DNA of 64,000 nt, from positions 310,001-374,000 of the forward strand of contig JAMZAV010000109.1 in NCBI GenBank assembly GCA_024449915.1, given 5' to 3'. Made by a program: the position numbers and the translations under genes. The DNA comes from Sweltsa coloradensis. Its lineage: Eukaryota > Arthropoda > Insecta > Plecoptera > Chloroperlidae. The notes below the pieces were generated by a model. That model was not told where the DNA came from and did not search any database. It was given only the letters and a program-made list of their open reading frames with translations. Of this stretch, positions 10,653 through 19,004 are shown piece by piece; the stretch's first letter is position 1, and each line of letters begins with the position of its first letter.

Positions 10653-10787
10653 CTCCCCCTGTACCCGTGGCTGGTTCTGACCAGCATGGGCCCATCTTCC
10701 CTATATCCCCTAGGCTGGAGAGTGGCGCATTATGACCTAACGGTTGACGAGCCGTAGTTTCTCGCGTCGTCGTCAAGTAAATGTTGT
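10653..10787 (+). repeat. SINE-B 3' half ending in a LINE-A tail
   Basis: Begins in the A-rich tail of the copy before it. Hairpin CCCGTGGCTGGT-TCTG-ACCAGCATGGG is intact. The 3' stem-loop is of SINE type (GTGGCGCATTATGACC, AACGGTTGACG), but it then continues AGCCGTAGTTTCTCGCG-TCGTCGTC, which is the LINE-A terminus, instead of TTAATCCAAATAAAC. This is a chimeric tail. Confidence 0.75.
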
Positions 10788-11561
10788 TAGGTTGTGATAC
10801 TTTATTGAAGCATTATTAATAAGTCTGCATCATGTGTATATTATCTCTTTGTTATTACTACTATAGCACAATAATGGATTCAGATCACCAGCATTTGCAT
10901 TTTGTTTGCTATATTATTTATTTTATTTTTATTTTATTTATTTATTTAACGTCTATCCTATTCAGTTATAAAAACTGATTTACAAAGGAGGACAACTAAA
11001 TAAATCTAATTACATAGATGCAGACACAACAATGAACTACATTTAAGTAAATATTTGAAATTGTAATATTACAACAATGCATTAAAAACTCAACAAATTT
11101 GATAACAAATAAAAAGGATATTAAATGCAATTTATGAACGAATCAAATATAAAAAAGGGTGTGGAATGAAAAGAAAATATGGATGGTGCGTGTTACTCGA
11201 TTTACCATGAGAAAACACGGTAATGCGTTATGCTCTCACTTTAGATTGAGCCAATACGCAGCCATACAAAACGTAGTTCTTCTACAACCAGCTTTATGAA
11301 GCCACATAACATAGTTACTCGCTTACAGCGCACAGTTAATGACAATTAGTTAGAGTGAGTGGAACTAAATTACATTCCAGCTTTTGTGAAACGGTCGATT
11401 TTATTAAACAGCGTTGAAGATATGCAGTAGAGTTGAGCTTGTGTAAATATTACAGTTGAAAAAATATACATTTCTTAACATTGAAAATGATAAATCTTTT
11501 TTATTACCTGAAAAAATACAGACATGTGTCCGTTCTGTTTCTAAGATCGCAATTAACATCT
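10788..11561. other. AT-rich spacer
   Basis: Contains a TTTATTTTATTTTTATTTTATTTA low-complexity run at about 10916-10945. No recognised exon, and no repeat shared with the rest of the window. Confidence 0.4.
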
Positions 11562-11933
11562 CCCCCGTATGGGCCCGGGGTAGAATTGGCCCAGAGCATG
11601 GCTCTGCTATTCGTAAAATGCGATCAAAGAGAAAAAGTCACCTTGCAAACATCAGCTAGTAATAGGGTAGTATATTACTCCCCGAAACTAGAGGCGAGCT
11701 CTGGCAATCGTCGTCGGGGACACCTTCCTCTTCCCCCGACGACCTCCCCGACGACAATGACAATGACACAACGAACCATGACAAAAACAATGACGACCGC
11801 GACGTGAGAAACCCCTTTCCTCCTCTTACCCATGGCTGGTTCTGACCAGCATGGGCCTCCCCCCCCCCTAGTTTAGAGTGGTGCATTATGATCTAACGGT
11901 TGACGCGACCTTAATTCAAATAAACCAAAAAAA
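11562..11933 (+). repeat. SINE-B, full length
   Basis: Head CCCCGTATGGGCCCGGGG, box A intact, box B weakened (GCGATCAAAGAG), body with CCCGACGACAATGACAATG, hairpin CCCATGGCTGGT-TCTG-ACCAGCATGGG (the first arm has A for G, which restores a Watson-Crick pair). 3' end GAGTGGTGCATTATGATC and GACGCGACC. The A-rich tail includes AAATAAACC twice. Confidence 0.85.
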
Positions 11934-12098
11934 TAAACCAAGGCTAGCCGCTAGACTTGTGGTTATGACCAACGTTTGAGTGCTCCGGTTAGTCACTTAA
12001 GCATTGCCATATTTTCTAAACAATTTATTTGCAGTCACTAGTTTGGTTTTTGGTTCATAGCGATAATATTTGCAGTGCTCTGGTTTTATCTTCGTCTC

Positions 12099-12220
12099 TA
12101 TAAAAGCAGACTCGCGAACAATTATTGTTTTTCCTATAGAACAGTACGCAGTATAAGCTTTGAAGTTATTTTATATGCACTGTTCTTCAAAGGAAAGTAC
12201 AAATAGCAAGATGGAAGGTA
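12099..12220 (+). promoter_or_regulatory. TATA-like element with a possible short first exon
   Basis: TATAAAAG at 12099-12106 matches a strong TATA box. It is followed about 105 bases later by AAGATGGAAG|GTATTTG at 12208: an ATG in fair context three codons from a weak donor-like GT. No protein can be assigned. It could equally be a chance match in AT-rich DNA. Confidence 0.2.
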
Positions 12221-12255
12221 TTTGTATGTAGCTGTAAATTGCTGTTCTCTTAGAT

Positions 12256-12412
12256 CATCATCATTTTCTTTCCTTTTATAAACTAATAAACTTAGAAACC
12301 AATATAGCCATCAGACACACCATTAGCTCATTTATTAATTTCTAATATCACAGGCGTCGTCGTATGACCTAACTGGTTGAAGCGCCCTAGTTTCTCACGT
12401 CGTCGTCGTTTT
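12256..12412 (+). repeat. LINE-A 3' end fragment
   Basis: Starts TCATTTTCTTTCC. The box AACTTAGAAACCAATATAG is followed by CAGGCGTCGTCGTATGACC (the 5' hairpin arm is replaced by a CGTCGTCG doubling) and then GAAGCGCCC and TTTCTCACGTCGTCGTCG. The hairpin cannot close normally. Confidence 0.75.
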
Positions 12413-12590
12413 GTAGTGTCCTTAAGCGACACAATTATTCAAACAAGAAAACATCGATAACGTTTTAGAATAAATAATGCAATCTTAGGACAAAATAATG
12501 TATTGTAAGGTTCATAAAGTCAAAACTGGTATTGCAGAAATACGCAAACGAGATTGTATAAGCTGTGATTTATATTTGTTTTTATTTGTG

Positions 12591-12955
12591 CCCCCGTCTG
12601 GGCCCGTGGGGGTAGAATTTAGCCCAGAGCATGGCTCTGCTAATTGAAAGCAAGGAAATACATAAAGTCAAACTCGCAAATATAAGCTAGTATGTAGGGG
12701 AGTAAATAATTACGTCGAACTAGAGGCGAGTTTGGCAGTCGTCTTCGGTTAACCCTTCCGCTTCCCTTAACGACCTACCCGACGACGAACGATGACAAAG
12801 ATGATGACGATTGCGACGTGAGAATCCCCTCCCCTCATTTCTCCCCTCACCCGTGGTTGGATCTGATCATCATAGGTTTTCCCCCAATATCCCCAAGGCT
12901 AGCTAGAGTGGCGCATGATGAATAACGGTTTACGCGCCCATAATTTAAATAAACT
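12591..12955 (+). repeat. SINE-B, diverged full-length copy
   Basis: Head CCCCGTCTGGGCCCGTGGGGG. Box A is changed to TAGCCCAG and box B is lost (GCAAGGAAATAC). The hairpin has decayed (GTGGTTGGATCTGATCATC). The 3' end is GTGGCGCATGATGAATAACGG, ACGCGCCC. One of the oldest copies. Confidence 0.75.
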
Positions 12956-13024
12956 TAACTTTACTTGTAAAACTATTTTGTAACACAGTTCTGCCTTTTT
13001 CATCAATCTATTCAGAAACAAAAG

Positions 13025-13193
13025 CAATTACAATAACAAAGACTATGACGACCGCGACGTGAGAACCCCTTTCCTCCCCCTACCCGTGGCTGGTTCTGAC
13101 CAGCATGGGCTCCCTCCCCCCCCCCCCCCCTTTAGGCTAGAGTGGTGCACTATGACCAAACGGTTGACGCGTCCTTAATCCAAATAATCCAAA
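13025..13193 (+). repeat. SINE-B 3' half
   Basis: Begins at AACAAAGACTATGACGACC. Hairpin CCCGTGGCTGGT-TCTG-ACCAGCATGGG is intact, followed by a long C-run, GAGTGGTGCACTATGACC and GACGCGTCC. The A-rich tail is invaded by the next fragment. Confidence 0.75.
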
Positions 13194-13275
13194 AATCTCC
13201 CTCCCCTCCCCTAGTTTAGAGTGGTGCATTAAGACCTAACGGTTGACGCGTCCTTAATCCAAAAAAAAACAAGAA
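13194..13275 (+). repeat. SINE-B 3' end scrap
   Basis: CCCTCCCCTCCCCTAGTTTAGAG, then GTGGTGCATTAAGACC, GACGCGTCCTTAATCC and an A-run. Only the terminal stem-loop and tail remain. Confidence 0.7.
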
Positions 13276-13505
13276 ACAAAACAATTTAATATGCATGAAC
13301 AAATTTATACGTGTATACATTTTACATATTCAATGAATAAAATAAATTATAAACTATGCAGTAGTAGTATAAAGTGTGAATTATATTCCTTGTTTCTCAC
13401 GTCGATTTCCTTTTATTGTGCTTCCTTGTTTTAAACCATCTAAAAAAAAAAAACTCAAGGCTCTACATTACTTGTCAAACTTAAACAATCGAAAGTGTCC
13501 TTTTG

Positions 13506-13540
13506 ATATATATATATATATATATATATGATATATATAT
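13506..13540. repeat. (TA)n microsatellite
   Basis: A nearly pure TA run broken by one TG. It borders the inverted tRNA-like repeat. Similar TA runs at about 14123-14139 and 14925-14940 border the neighbouring Penelope-like element. Confidence 0.9.
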
Positions 13541-13626
13541 TAGTACTTTAGACAGAAATTAAAAAAGTGACTACACCGGGGTTTGAACCCGGGACCTTAG
13601 CTTACCGGGCTATGCTCTTACCAACT
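13541..13626 (-). tRNA. Truncated tRNA-like copy (minus strand)
   Basis: An exact inverted copy of 13698-13783. On the minus strand it contains AGTTGGTAAGAGC, the anticodon arm, the T arm CCGGG-TTCAAAC-CCCGG, the acceptor 3' strand and a T6 terminator. The 5' acceptor strand and the first half of the D arm are missing, because the repeat ends at AGTTGG. It is therefore not a complete gene, and it can pair with its neighbour to form an 86-bp stem. Confidence 0.65.
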
Positions 13627-13684
13627 CTACACACGTTATTAACAATGTACAAAACAGACCAAAAATTAGACAGTTTAAATTGGT

Positions 13685-13755
13685 GGCCGCATAGCTCAGT
13701 TGGTAAGAGCATAGCCCGGTAAGCTAAGGTCCCGGGTTCAAACCCCGGTGTAGTC
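13685..13755 (+). tRNA. tRNA-like gene, anticodon loop reads GGT (Thr), copy 1
   Basis: A full cloverleaf can be drawn. The acceptor is GGCCGCA/TGTAGTC with one mismatch and two G-U pairs. The D arm is GCTC-AGTTGGTAA-GAGC, the anticodon arm ATAGC-CCGGTAA-GCTAA (4 of 5 pairs), and the T arm CCGGG-TTCAAAC-CCCGG. An A discriminator is followed by CTTTTTT, a Pol III terminator. Box A (TAGCTCAGTTGG) and box B (GGTTCAAAC) are near consensus. Odd points: position 33 is C instead of the near-universal U, and a GGT anticodon is unusual for a eukaryotic Thr tRNA. It may be a tRNA-derived repeat and not a working tRNA. Confidence 0.55.
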
Positions 13756-13975
13756 ACTTTTTTAATTTCTGTCTAAAGTACTAACATAACAGCGTCATAG
13801 TCGCCTACTATAAAGCCAAGGTTAAACATCATATTTCCCAACTCTAGGGTAACAGAGATGGTTTGTATTTCTCCAAGTTATTTTCATGTGTAGTCTAATA
13901 GGCAGTGCAATCTGCTCTACACAGGTTATTAACAATGTACAAAACAGACCAAAAATTAGACAGTTTTAAATTGGT

Positions 13976-14046
13976 GGCCGCATAGCTCAGTTGGTAAGAG
14001 CATAGCCCGGTAAGCTAAGGTCCCGGGTTCAAACCCCGGTGTAGTC
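13976..14046 (+). tRNA. tRNA-like gene, anticodon loop reads GGT (Thr), copy 2
   Basis: Identical in the 71 tRNA positions to the copy at 13685 and also followed by CTTTTTT. It lies in a direct repeat (13917-14124 against 13627-13834) that includes 60 bases upstream and 75 downstream, so the whole unit was duplicated recently. The same C33 and acceptor mismatch are kept. Confidence 0.55.
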
Positions 14047-14142
14047 ACTTTTTTAATTTCTGTCTAAAGTACTAACATAACAGCGTCATAGTCGCCTACT
14101 ATAAAGCCAAGGTTAAACATCATATATATATATATATATGTT

Positions 14143-14920
14143 CTGTTGTAGGCTTTCGTGATTCATGGTTTATGTTAAGTTATACTTTACGGAAATAATC
14201 ACGCTTTATTGGATGTTTAAAACAAATATTTAATTAAAACTTCAACGTTTCAGAAGACTAGGCTTCCATTTTCAAGAAGAGTTGGTATAAAACAATAAAA
14301 ACAAAACATCAGCAACACAATAAAAATATAAACAAACTTAACCGTCTTACAAAGGCAAACCAAATAGTAAGTACAAAAGCAAATCAGGTGCAGTGAAAAC
14401 TTTTTAACCACATCACTGTGCTAAGCGCTTTGCTTGACTTCTAGTCACCCTTCTCACAGGCTGATTCTGTTCTTCAACTGATGTTGTAGAATTGCTGGAA
14501 ATTGTAGGACTTAAATGTTGACTTCTTGTCAACATTCTTGTAGGAGGATTCTGGTCAACTGTTGGTACGACTCTTGGACCATGTGTATCCAGCGCAGAGT
14601 CTGGATTATCTGTTTTATGGTTTTCAGGCACCAATCTATTTGCCAAAACAGGCTTCCAAGACTGGGCCAGACGTTTGCCATCATCTCGCTTGTTCAAGTT
14701 ATGAGGGCGTTTTTCAATTTCTACTGCCTCTCTGACGATACGGCTAGTCAGATGGCTGATCATGGCAAGAGACCTCATTCCTTCAAAGTCTATTTTTTAT
14801 TGTTTTATACCAACTCTTCTTGAAAATGGAAGCCTAGTCTTCTGAAACGTTGAAGTTTTTATTAAATATTTGTTTTAAACATCCAATAAAGCGTGATTAT
14901 TTCCGTAAAGTATAACTTAA
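14143..14920 (-). mobile_element. Small Penelope-like element with inverted terminal repeats
   Basis: Arms of about 127 bp (14175-14301 and 14793-14920) are inverted copies of each other. They flank a short coding remnant on the minus strand. The outer end at 14143-14174 reads, on the minus strand, ...CACGAAAGCCTACAACA, matching the 3' extension CGTGAAAGCCTACGACA of the larger element at 38725-40490. Both sides abut TA runs, so the target was probably TA-rich and the duplication cannot be measured. 5' truncated: the reverse transcriptase core is gone. Confidence 0.75.
14413..14778 (-). pseudogene. C-terminal remnant of a Penelope-like reverse transcriptase
   Basis: 121 codons. The N-terminal part has HLTSRIVREAVEIEKRP, HNLNKRDDGKRLAQSWKP, a pattern typical of the end of Penelope-like polymerase ORFs (REA.EI......N..DG..L...W.P). 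The rest is a Thr/Arg/Ser/Gln-rich tail with two RRVTRSQ/MLTRSQ repeats. No RT catalytic motif or GIY-YIG domain is present in this copy. It is intact as a frame but only a fragment. Confidence 0.75.
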
Positions 14921-14939
14921 CACATATATATATATATAT

Positions 14940-15066
14940 ATTACACTAAGAAAACAATATAATCATCACACACACCACTAGCTTATTTAATTATTTTTAA
15001 ATATCACTGGTAGCGCATATGACCTAACCGGTTGAAGTGCCCTATAGTCTCTCAAGTCGTCGTCGT
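14940..15066 (+). repeat. LINE-A 3' end fragment
   Basis: Starts at ACACTAAGAAAACAATATAATC directly after a TA run. Hairpin GGTAGCGCATATGACC...GAAGTGCCC with mismatches. End TCTCTCAAGTCGTCGTCG. Confidence 0.75.
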
Positions 15067-15479
15067 TAAAATTCTCTGGAAAAGTCTCCAAGCTAGGGTC
15101 TTAGTTTTGACAGTGCTCTTTATAAAATACACATTTGAATTCACAATTCTACTGCATTGAATTCAATTCTTCAACCGAATTTCAAACACAATGGTTTTGC
15201 TTTAGTGAATAAGATTGTGCGATACGCAATCAGGCCTCTGTCTCTTTGTAGAACAGTAAGAACGTCGATACGGATATCATTTTGTGCTGAGTCACTATAC
15301 ACAATCAGGAGTCTCTGTGGCAGGTCCCCCTTAAACTAGCGTCCCTACATTGTTTCATGGTTGATAGGTTGCGCAGATTTCAGGAGAAACCTTGTACGAT
15401 CCGAGACTAGTAATGTAATGTGTTCAGCTCAGTAGCGGCAGTTATGACAGTGACCTTCATTGATAGGTTAAAAGTCATT
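15067..15479. other. Unassigned spacer
   Basis: A 60-codon open frame at 15157-15339 shows no known motif. No repeat words and no convincing splice sites. Confidence 0.4.
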
Positions 15480-15724
15480 TAACACAGTGTTAATATAATT
15501 TACATTCACATCATACACATTTCCTTTATTTATTTATTTCAATTTAAGTAAATAATTTTTGTTTTGTTATTACTATTATCTCAATCATTTTATTTTCTTA
15601 CAATAATAATATAACAATATAATCATGAAAGACAGCATTAACTCATTTCATTAACTGTCAATATCACTGGCGGCGCAATATCACCATACCGGTTGAAGCG
15701 CCCTAGTTTCACACGTCGTCGATA
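15480..15724 (+). repeat. LINE-A 3' end
   Basis: Runs from TTACATTCACATCATACAC through TTTATTTATTTCAATTTAAG and the hairpin CTGGCGGCGCAATATCACC...GAAGCGCCC to TTTCACACGTCGTCG. The canonical 5-bp stem is kept. Confidence 0.8.
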
Positions 15725-15774
15725 CTTCCTTCGTTTGAGAGTGTCAGTCAGTCATAATCTGTATGATGTATGAT

Positions 15775-15822
15775 GAATAATAAAATGAAATGAAATGATG
15801 AAATGAAATGAAATGAAATGAT
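15775..15822. repeat. (ATGAA)n short tandem repeat
   Basis: About nine imperfect units of AAATG/ATGAA. It lies between a LINE-A end and a SINE-B start. Confidence 0.85.
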
Positions 15823-15845
15823 ATCCTTGTACCATGCTTTCGCTC

Positions 15846-16050
15846 CTCTTGACGACCTCCCCGCTGACTGTGACAATGACACAACGAACTATGACAAAGA
15901 CTATGACAACCGCGACGTGAGAACCCCCCTTTCCTCACCCTACCCGTGGCTGGTTCTGACCAGCATGGTCTCCTCCTCCCCATCTCCCCTAGGCTAGAGT
16001 GGTGCATAATGACCTAACGGTTGACGCGTCCTCGTTTCTCACGTTGTCGA
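15846..16050 (+). repeat. SINE-B 3' half ending in a LINE-A tail
   Basis: Starts CTCTTGACGACCTCCCCG. The intact hairpin is CCCGTGGCTGGT-TCTG-ACCAGCATGG, and the stem-loop GAGTGGTGCATAATGACC...GACGCGTCC is followed by TCGTTTCTCACGTTGTCG. The SINE A-rich tail is replaced by the LINE-A terminus. With the copy at 10653-10787 this is the second chimera of this type. Confidence 0.75.
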
Positions 16051-16314
16051 TACTACGCACCTGTATTCTGTGATGTGGACTGATTTATAAATGAAGTGTA
16101 GATTGTTGGCATCTGATACATTTTTACAAAACAACTTTGTTGGAAGTTATACTTCCTAACGTTTACTTAAAAAAAATATCGTAAAACACTCAATACAACA
16201 TTTTATTAATTGATTTAAAGAATACTTTTTTTTTTAAATGGGTAGTTTTAGTAAAATCTTTTTTTAGATTATTTTAATACAATCGACCACGTACCCAAAT
16301 ACATAAGTTGAGTA

Positions 16315-16915
16315 GACATTTTTGGTATATCATGTTCATGGATTTGCGACAAGCATCTTGGGATGTGTTGCAAAATAACAAATTGCGTAGTGTGATGCCC
16401 TCACTGACTCATAAAATTCGTCCACCTACGTCTCGACTCTCACGTAGAGAAGAGGTGGTATTGTCTAGAATTCGTATAGGCCACACATGTCTATTCAAGG
16501 TTATTCCCATATGTGACTCATGTGATGCACCTTTAACCGTACATCATATGCTAGCAGAATGTATCAAATATGATACATTGCGCACGCAATTTGATCTCTC
16601 CCAATTATATGAAGAACTTCTATCATATTATGATAACGGCGACAAACTTTCTAAATTTCTTATCCATAGAAATCTATTTAACAAAATTTAATTAACATCA
16701 TAAAAATTTCTTTGATTTATTTATTTTCGTTCACATACAATTATCTTTTATTTTGCTATTACTTTCATCATCATTTTATTTTGTTATTTATACACTTAGA
16801 AAACAATCTAATCATCAAACACACCTGCATTAACTCATCTCATCAACTTTCATTATCACAGGCGGCGCAATATGACCTAACCGGTTGAAGCGCCCTAGTT
16901 TCTCACGTCGTCGTC
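16315..16915 (+). mobile_element. LINE-A, C-terminal coding part plus 3' end
   Basis: The best LINE-A copy. An open frame ends at 16691 and gives, in order, a helical DLRQASWDVLQNNKLRSVMP segment, SRLSRREEVVLSRIRIGHT, and a knuckle CDSC...HHMLAEC (Cys-X2-Cys-X8-His-His-X4-Cys). It closes with TLRTQFDLSQLYEELL and DKLSKFL, and is followed by the 3' UTR, hairpin and CTCACGTCGTCGTC. This layout is typical of the C-terminus of I-group non-LTR elements with RNase H. The part between GHT and the knuckle is shortened compared with the copy at 31258. The RT is absent (5' truncation). Confidence 0.8.
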
Positions 16916-18132
16916 AAATCATGCAGATCTGCATTACTATTTCACGATGCTTTTCCTGCCCTAGCTCGAAATAACGAAGTTAGATGTTGCTCACTTAAGT
17001 TTGGTCGGAATATTGTGAAAAAAGCTGTGTTTTACTATTATTTCCCAACGCAGAAAGCATTGTTTCAATGTTGCTGCTTACATTGGAGTAAATGCGTAGC
17101 TTTGCGTTGCTAGAAGAGAGCATACACAGATCTTCGCTTCCAAGGCAAGAGGCAATAACCACAACACAATAACATAATTCAGTAATGCTTTAGTATCAAA
17201 GTAATGTATTAGTCTTTCGTTTTGAGATAGTGCGTTCTGCCTTGGAAGGAAAGAATTGTGGAAACTGGGGCGCTGCGTTATAACGTTAACTGTGTTCGTG
17301 GACGCTGAGCTTGGCCCAACTCAAATGCGCGCGTTCAGGTGTTGATGATTTGTGCTAAACGGTTGGTAATATCATTACCAAATATTGCATGGATGTTAAT
17401 AAAGTACTTTGATATTGATATCCGTAATGGGTTGCAAAAATCAACCTTAAAGATTAATTGCGAGACATAAGTCAAAAACGGTAAAAAAAAAAAAAATGGG
17501 AAATCCAAAACATGGATTCCAATTCTGGAAATTCTTACCAAACCGTTTATCTTACGATAAAACCAAATTAACCTATGCGATCACATTGATTTAAACGTTG
17601 ATGTACTGTATACAAATTTAAGTATGAAAAATCAGTATACTTGGAATAAATTCCCGAAGTTGACCAAAATGAAGTAAATTTCGGTGATTTCACAAATTTT
17701 AATTTAAAAATCAATTAATTAATTTAGGAATACGCGTACTGGATAGCATAGTTTTATTCTTTATTAACGTTAGTGTAAAATTTGATAACGGCGTTATAAA
17801 CCGTTTACAAAAAAAAAACAGAAAGCTGAGCTCCTAAACTCGTCTCCTCGCCAGCCTCAGCGACTAGGAGCAGTGACTCCTACCGTCTGCAGACAGGTCT
17901 CGCCAGCACAGTAACCAACCCCTGGCGGGAATATCACCCTTACACAAGTTAGCCAACCTAACTTATGACTACCCGAGAGAGCGCCTACATTCGTGAACTC
18001 TAATACAATTTGGAATATTGCAGAGTGGCGACTCTCTACGTAGATTGAGTTGGGCCCCCGGGCTCCCTAAGCGCGCAGTGTAGGTGGCCTAGAGGAAGCC
18101 CAGTTCTCGTCAGTACGACCGTGAGGTGACTG
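16916..18132. other. Unique spacer, then a GC-richer unclassified block
   Basis: 16916-17810 is AT-rich with no exon seen. From about 17815 the base composition rises (GAGCTCCTAAACTCGTCTCC, GCCAGCCTCAGCGACTAGG, CTGGCGGGAATATCACCC, GGGCCCCCGGGCTCCC). This block is the insertion site of the SINE-B at 18147 and continues at 18397-18460. It could be a piece of an LTR or another transposon, but no diagnostic motif is visible. Confidence 0.4.
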
Positions 18133-18146
18133 TACCTCTCGTAAGA

Positions 18147-18383
18147 GCCCCGTCTAGAATTGGCCCAGAGCATGGCTCTGCTAATCGTAAAAGGCGATTC
18201 AAGAGAAAAAGTCCACCTCGCAAACATCAGCTAGTTCGAGCAGAGTATCTTTTCTACTCTCCGAAACTAGAGGCGAGCTTGGCTGGTTCTGACCAGCATG
18301 GGTCCCTCCTCCCCACCCCCCTTAGGCTAGAGTTGTGCATTATGACCTAACGGTTGACGCGTCCTTAATCTAAATAAACAAAA
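18147..18383 (+). repeat. SINE-B with internal deletion and clear target-site duplication
   Basis: Flanked by TACCTCTCGTAAGA at 18133-18146 and again at 18384-18397 (14 bp). The head is slightly shortened (CCCCGTCTAGAATTGG) and boxes A and B are intact. The sequence then jumps from GAGGCGAGCTTGGCTGG, so the GAC-rich body is deleted but the hairpin, 3' stem and A-rich tail remain. The duplication length fits insertion by a LINE endonuclease/RT. Confidence 0.85.
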
Positions 18384-18462
18384 TACCTCTCGTAAGACTC
18401 TAGTTTGCCGAGTGCTACTACATTAGTAGGATTAGTATTAAGACCGATTCCAGATTTGACCT

Positions 18463-18834
18463 TCCCCGTCTGAGCCCGGGGTAGAATTGGCCCAGAGCAT
18501 GGCTCTGCTAATCGTAAAAGGCAATTCAAGAGAAAAAGTCCACCTCGCAAACATCAGCTAGAAAGAGCGGAATATCTTACTCCCCGAAACTAGAGGCGAG
18601 CTCTGGCAATCGTCGTCGGGGACCTTGCCCCCTTCCCTTGACGACCCCCCGGCGACGATGACAATGACACAACGAACGATGACAAAGACGATGACGACCG
18701 CGACGTGAGAAACCCCCTTTCCACCCCTTACCCGTGGCTGGTTCTGACCAGCATGGGCCCCTCCACCCCCACCCGCCTTAGGCTAGAGTGGTGCATTATG
18801 ACCTAACGGTTGACGCGTCCTTAATCCAAATAAT
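18463..18834 (+). repeat. SINE-B, full length, near consensus
   Basis: Good reference copy. Head CCCCGTCTGAGCCCGGGG, TGGCCCAGAGCATGG, AAAAGGCAATTCAAGAG, GAGGCGAGCTCTGG, GGCGACGATGACAATGAC, CGACGTGAGAAAC, hairpin CCCGTGGCTGGT-TCTG-ACCAGCATGGG, GAGTGGTGCATTATGACC and GACGCGTCCTTAATCC. The head can also fold as TCTGGGCC/GGCCCAGA or CAGAGC-ATG-GCTCTG. Confidence 0.85.
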
Positions 18835-19004
18835 CAAATCAATCAATTTAAACCATGACCGATTTCGATTCCGATTCTCATCGAACCAGGCTTAGGCATA
18901 TACACTGTAAATGAACGCATATTGATTATTCTGAGGCAGGTCGGTTATGTTTAATGTATTGTATTAAATTTACTACTAATTAAGTCCTTCTATTAAAAAA
19001 AAAA

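Larger units (their letters stand above)
13627..14124 (+). repeat. Direct repeat of a tRNA-containing unit
   Basis: Unit 1 (13627-13834) and unit 2 (13917-14124) share upstream TTATTAACAATGTACAAAAC and downstream AACAGCGTCATAGTCGCC...GGTTAAACATCATAT. They are separated by an 82-bp unrelated spacer with a CTCTAGGGTAACAGAG segment. Near-identity indicates a recent copy event or active homogenisation. Confidence 0.8.

Noticed and set aside
17815..18460. GC-rich block considered as a solo LTR
   Set aside because: No matching TG...CA ends, primer-binding site or second LTR could be seen. Left as unclassified.
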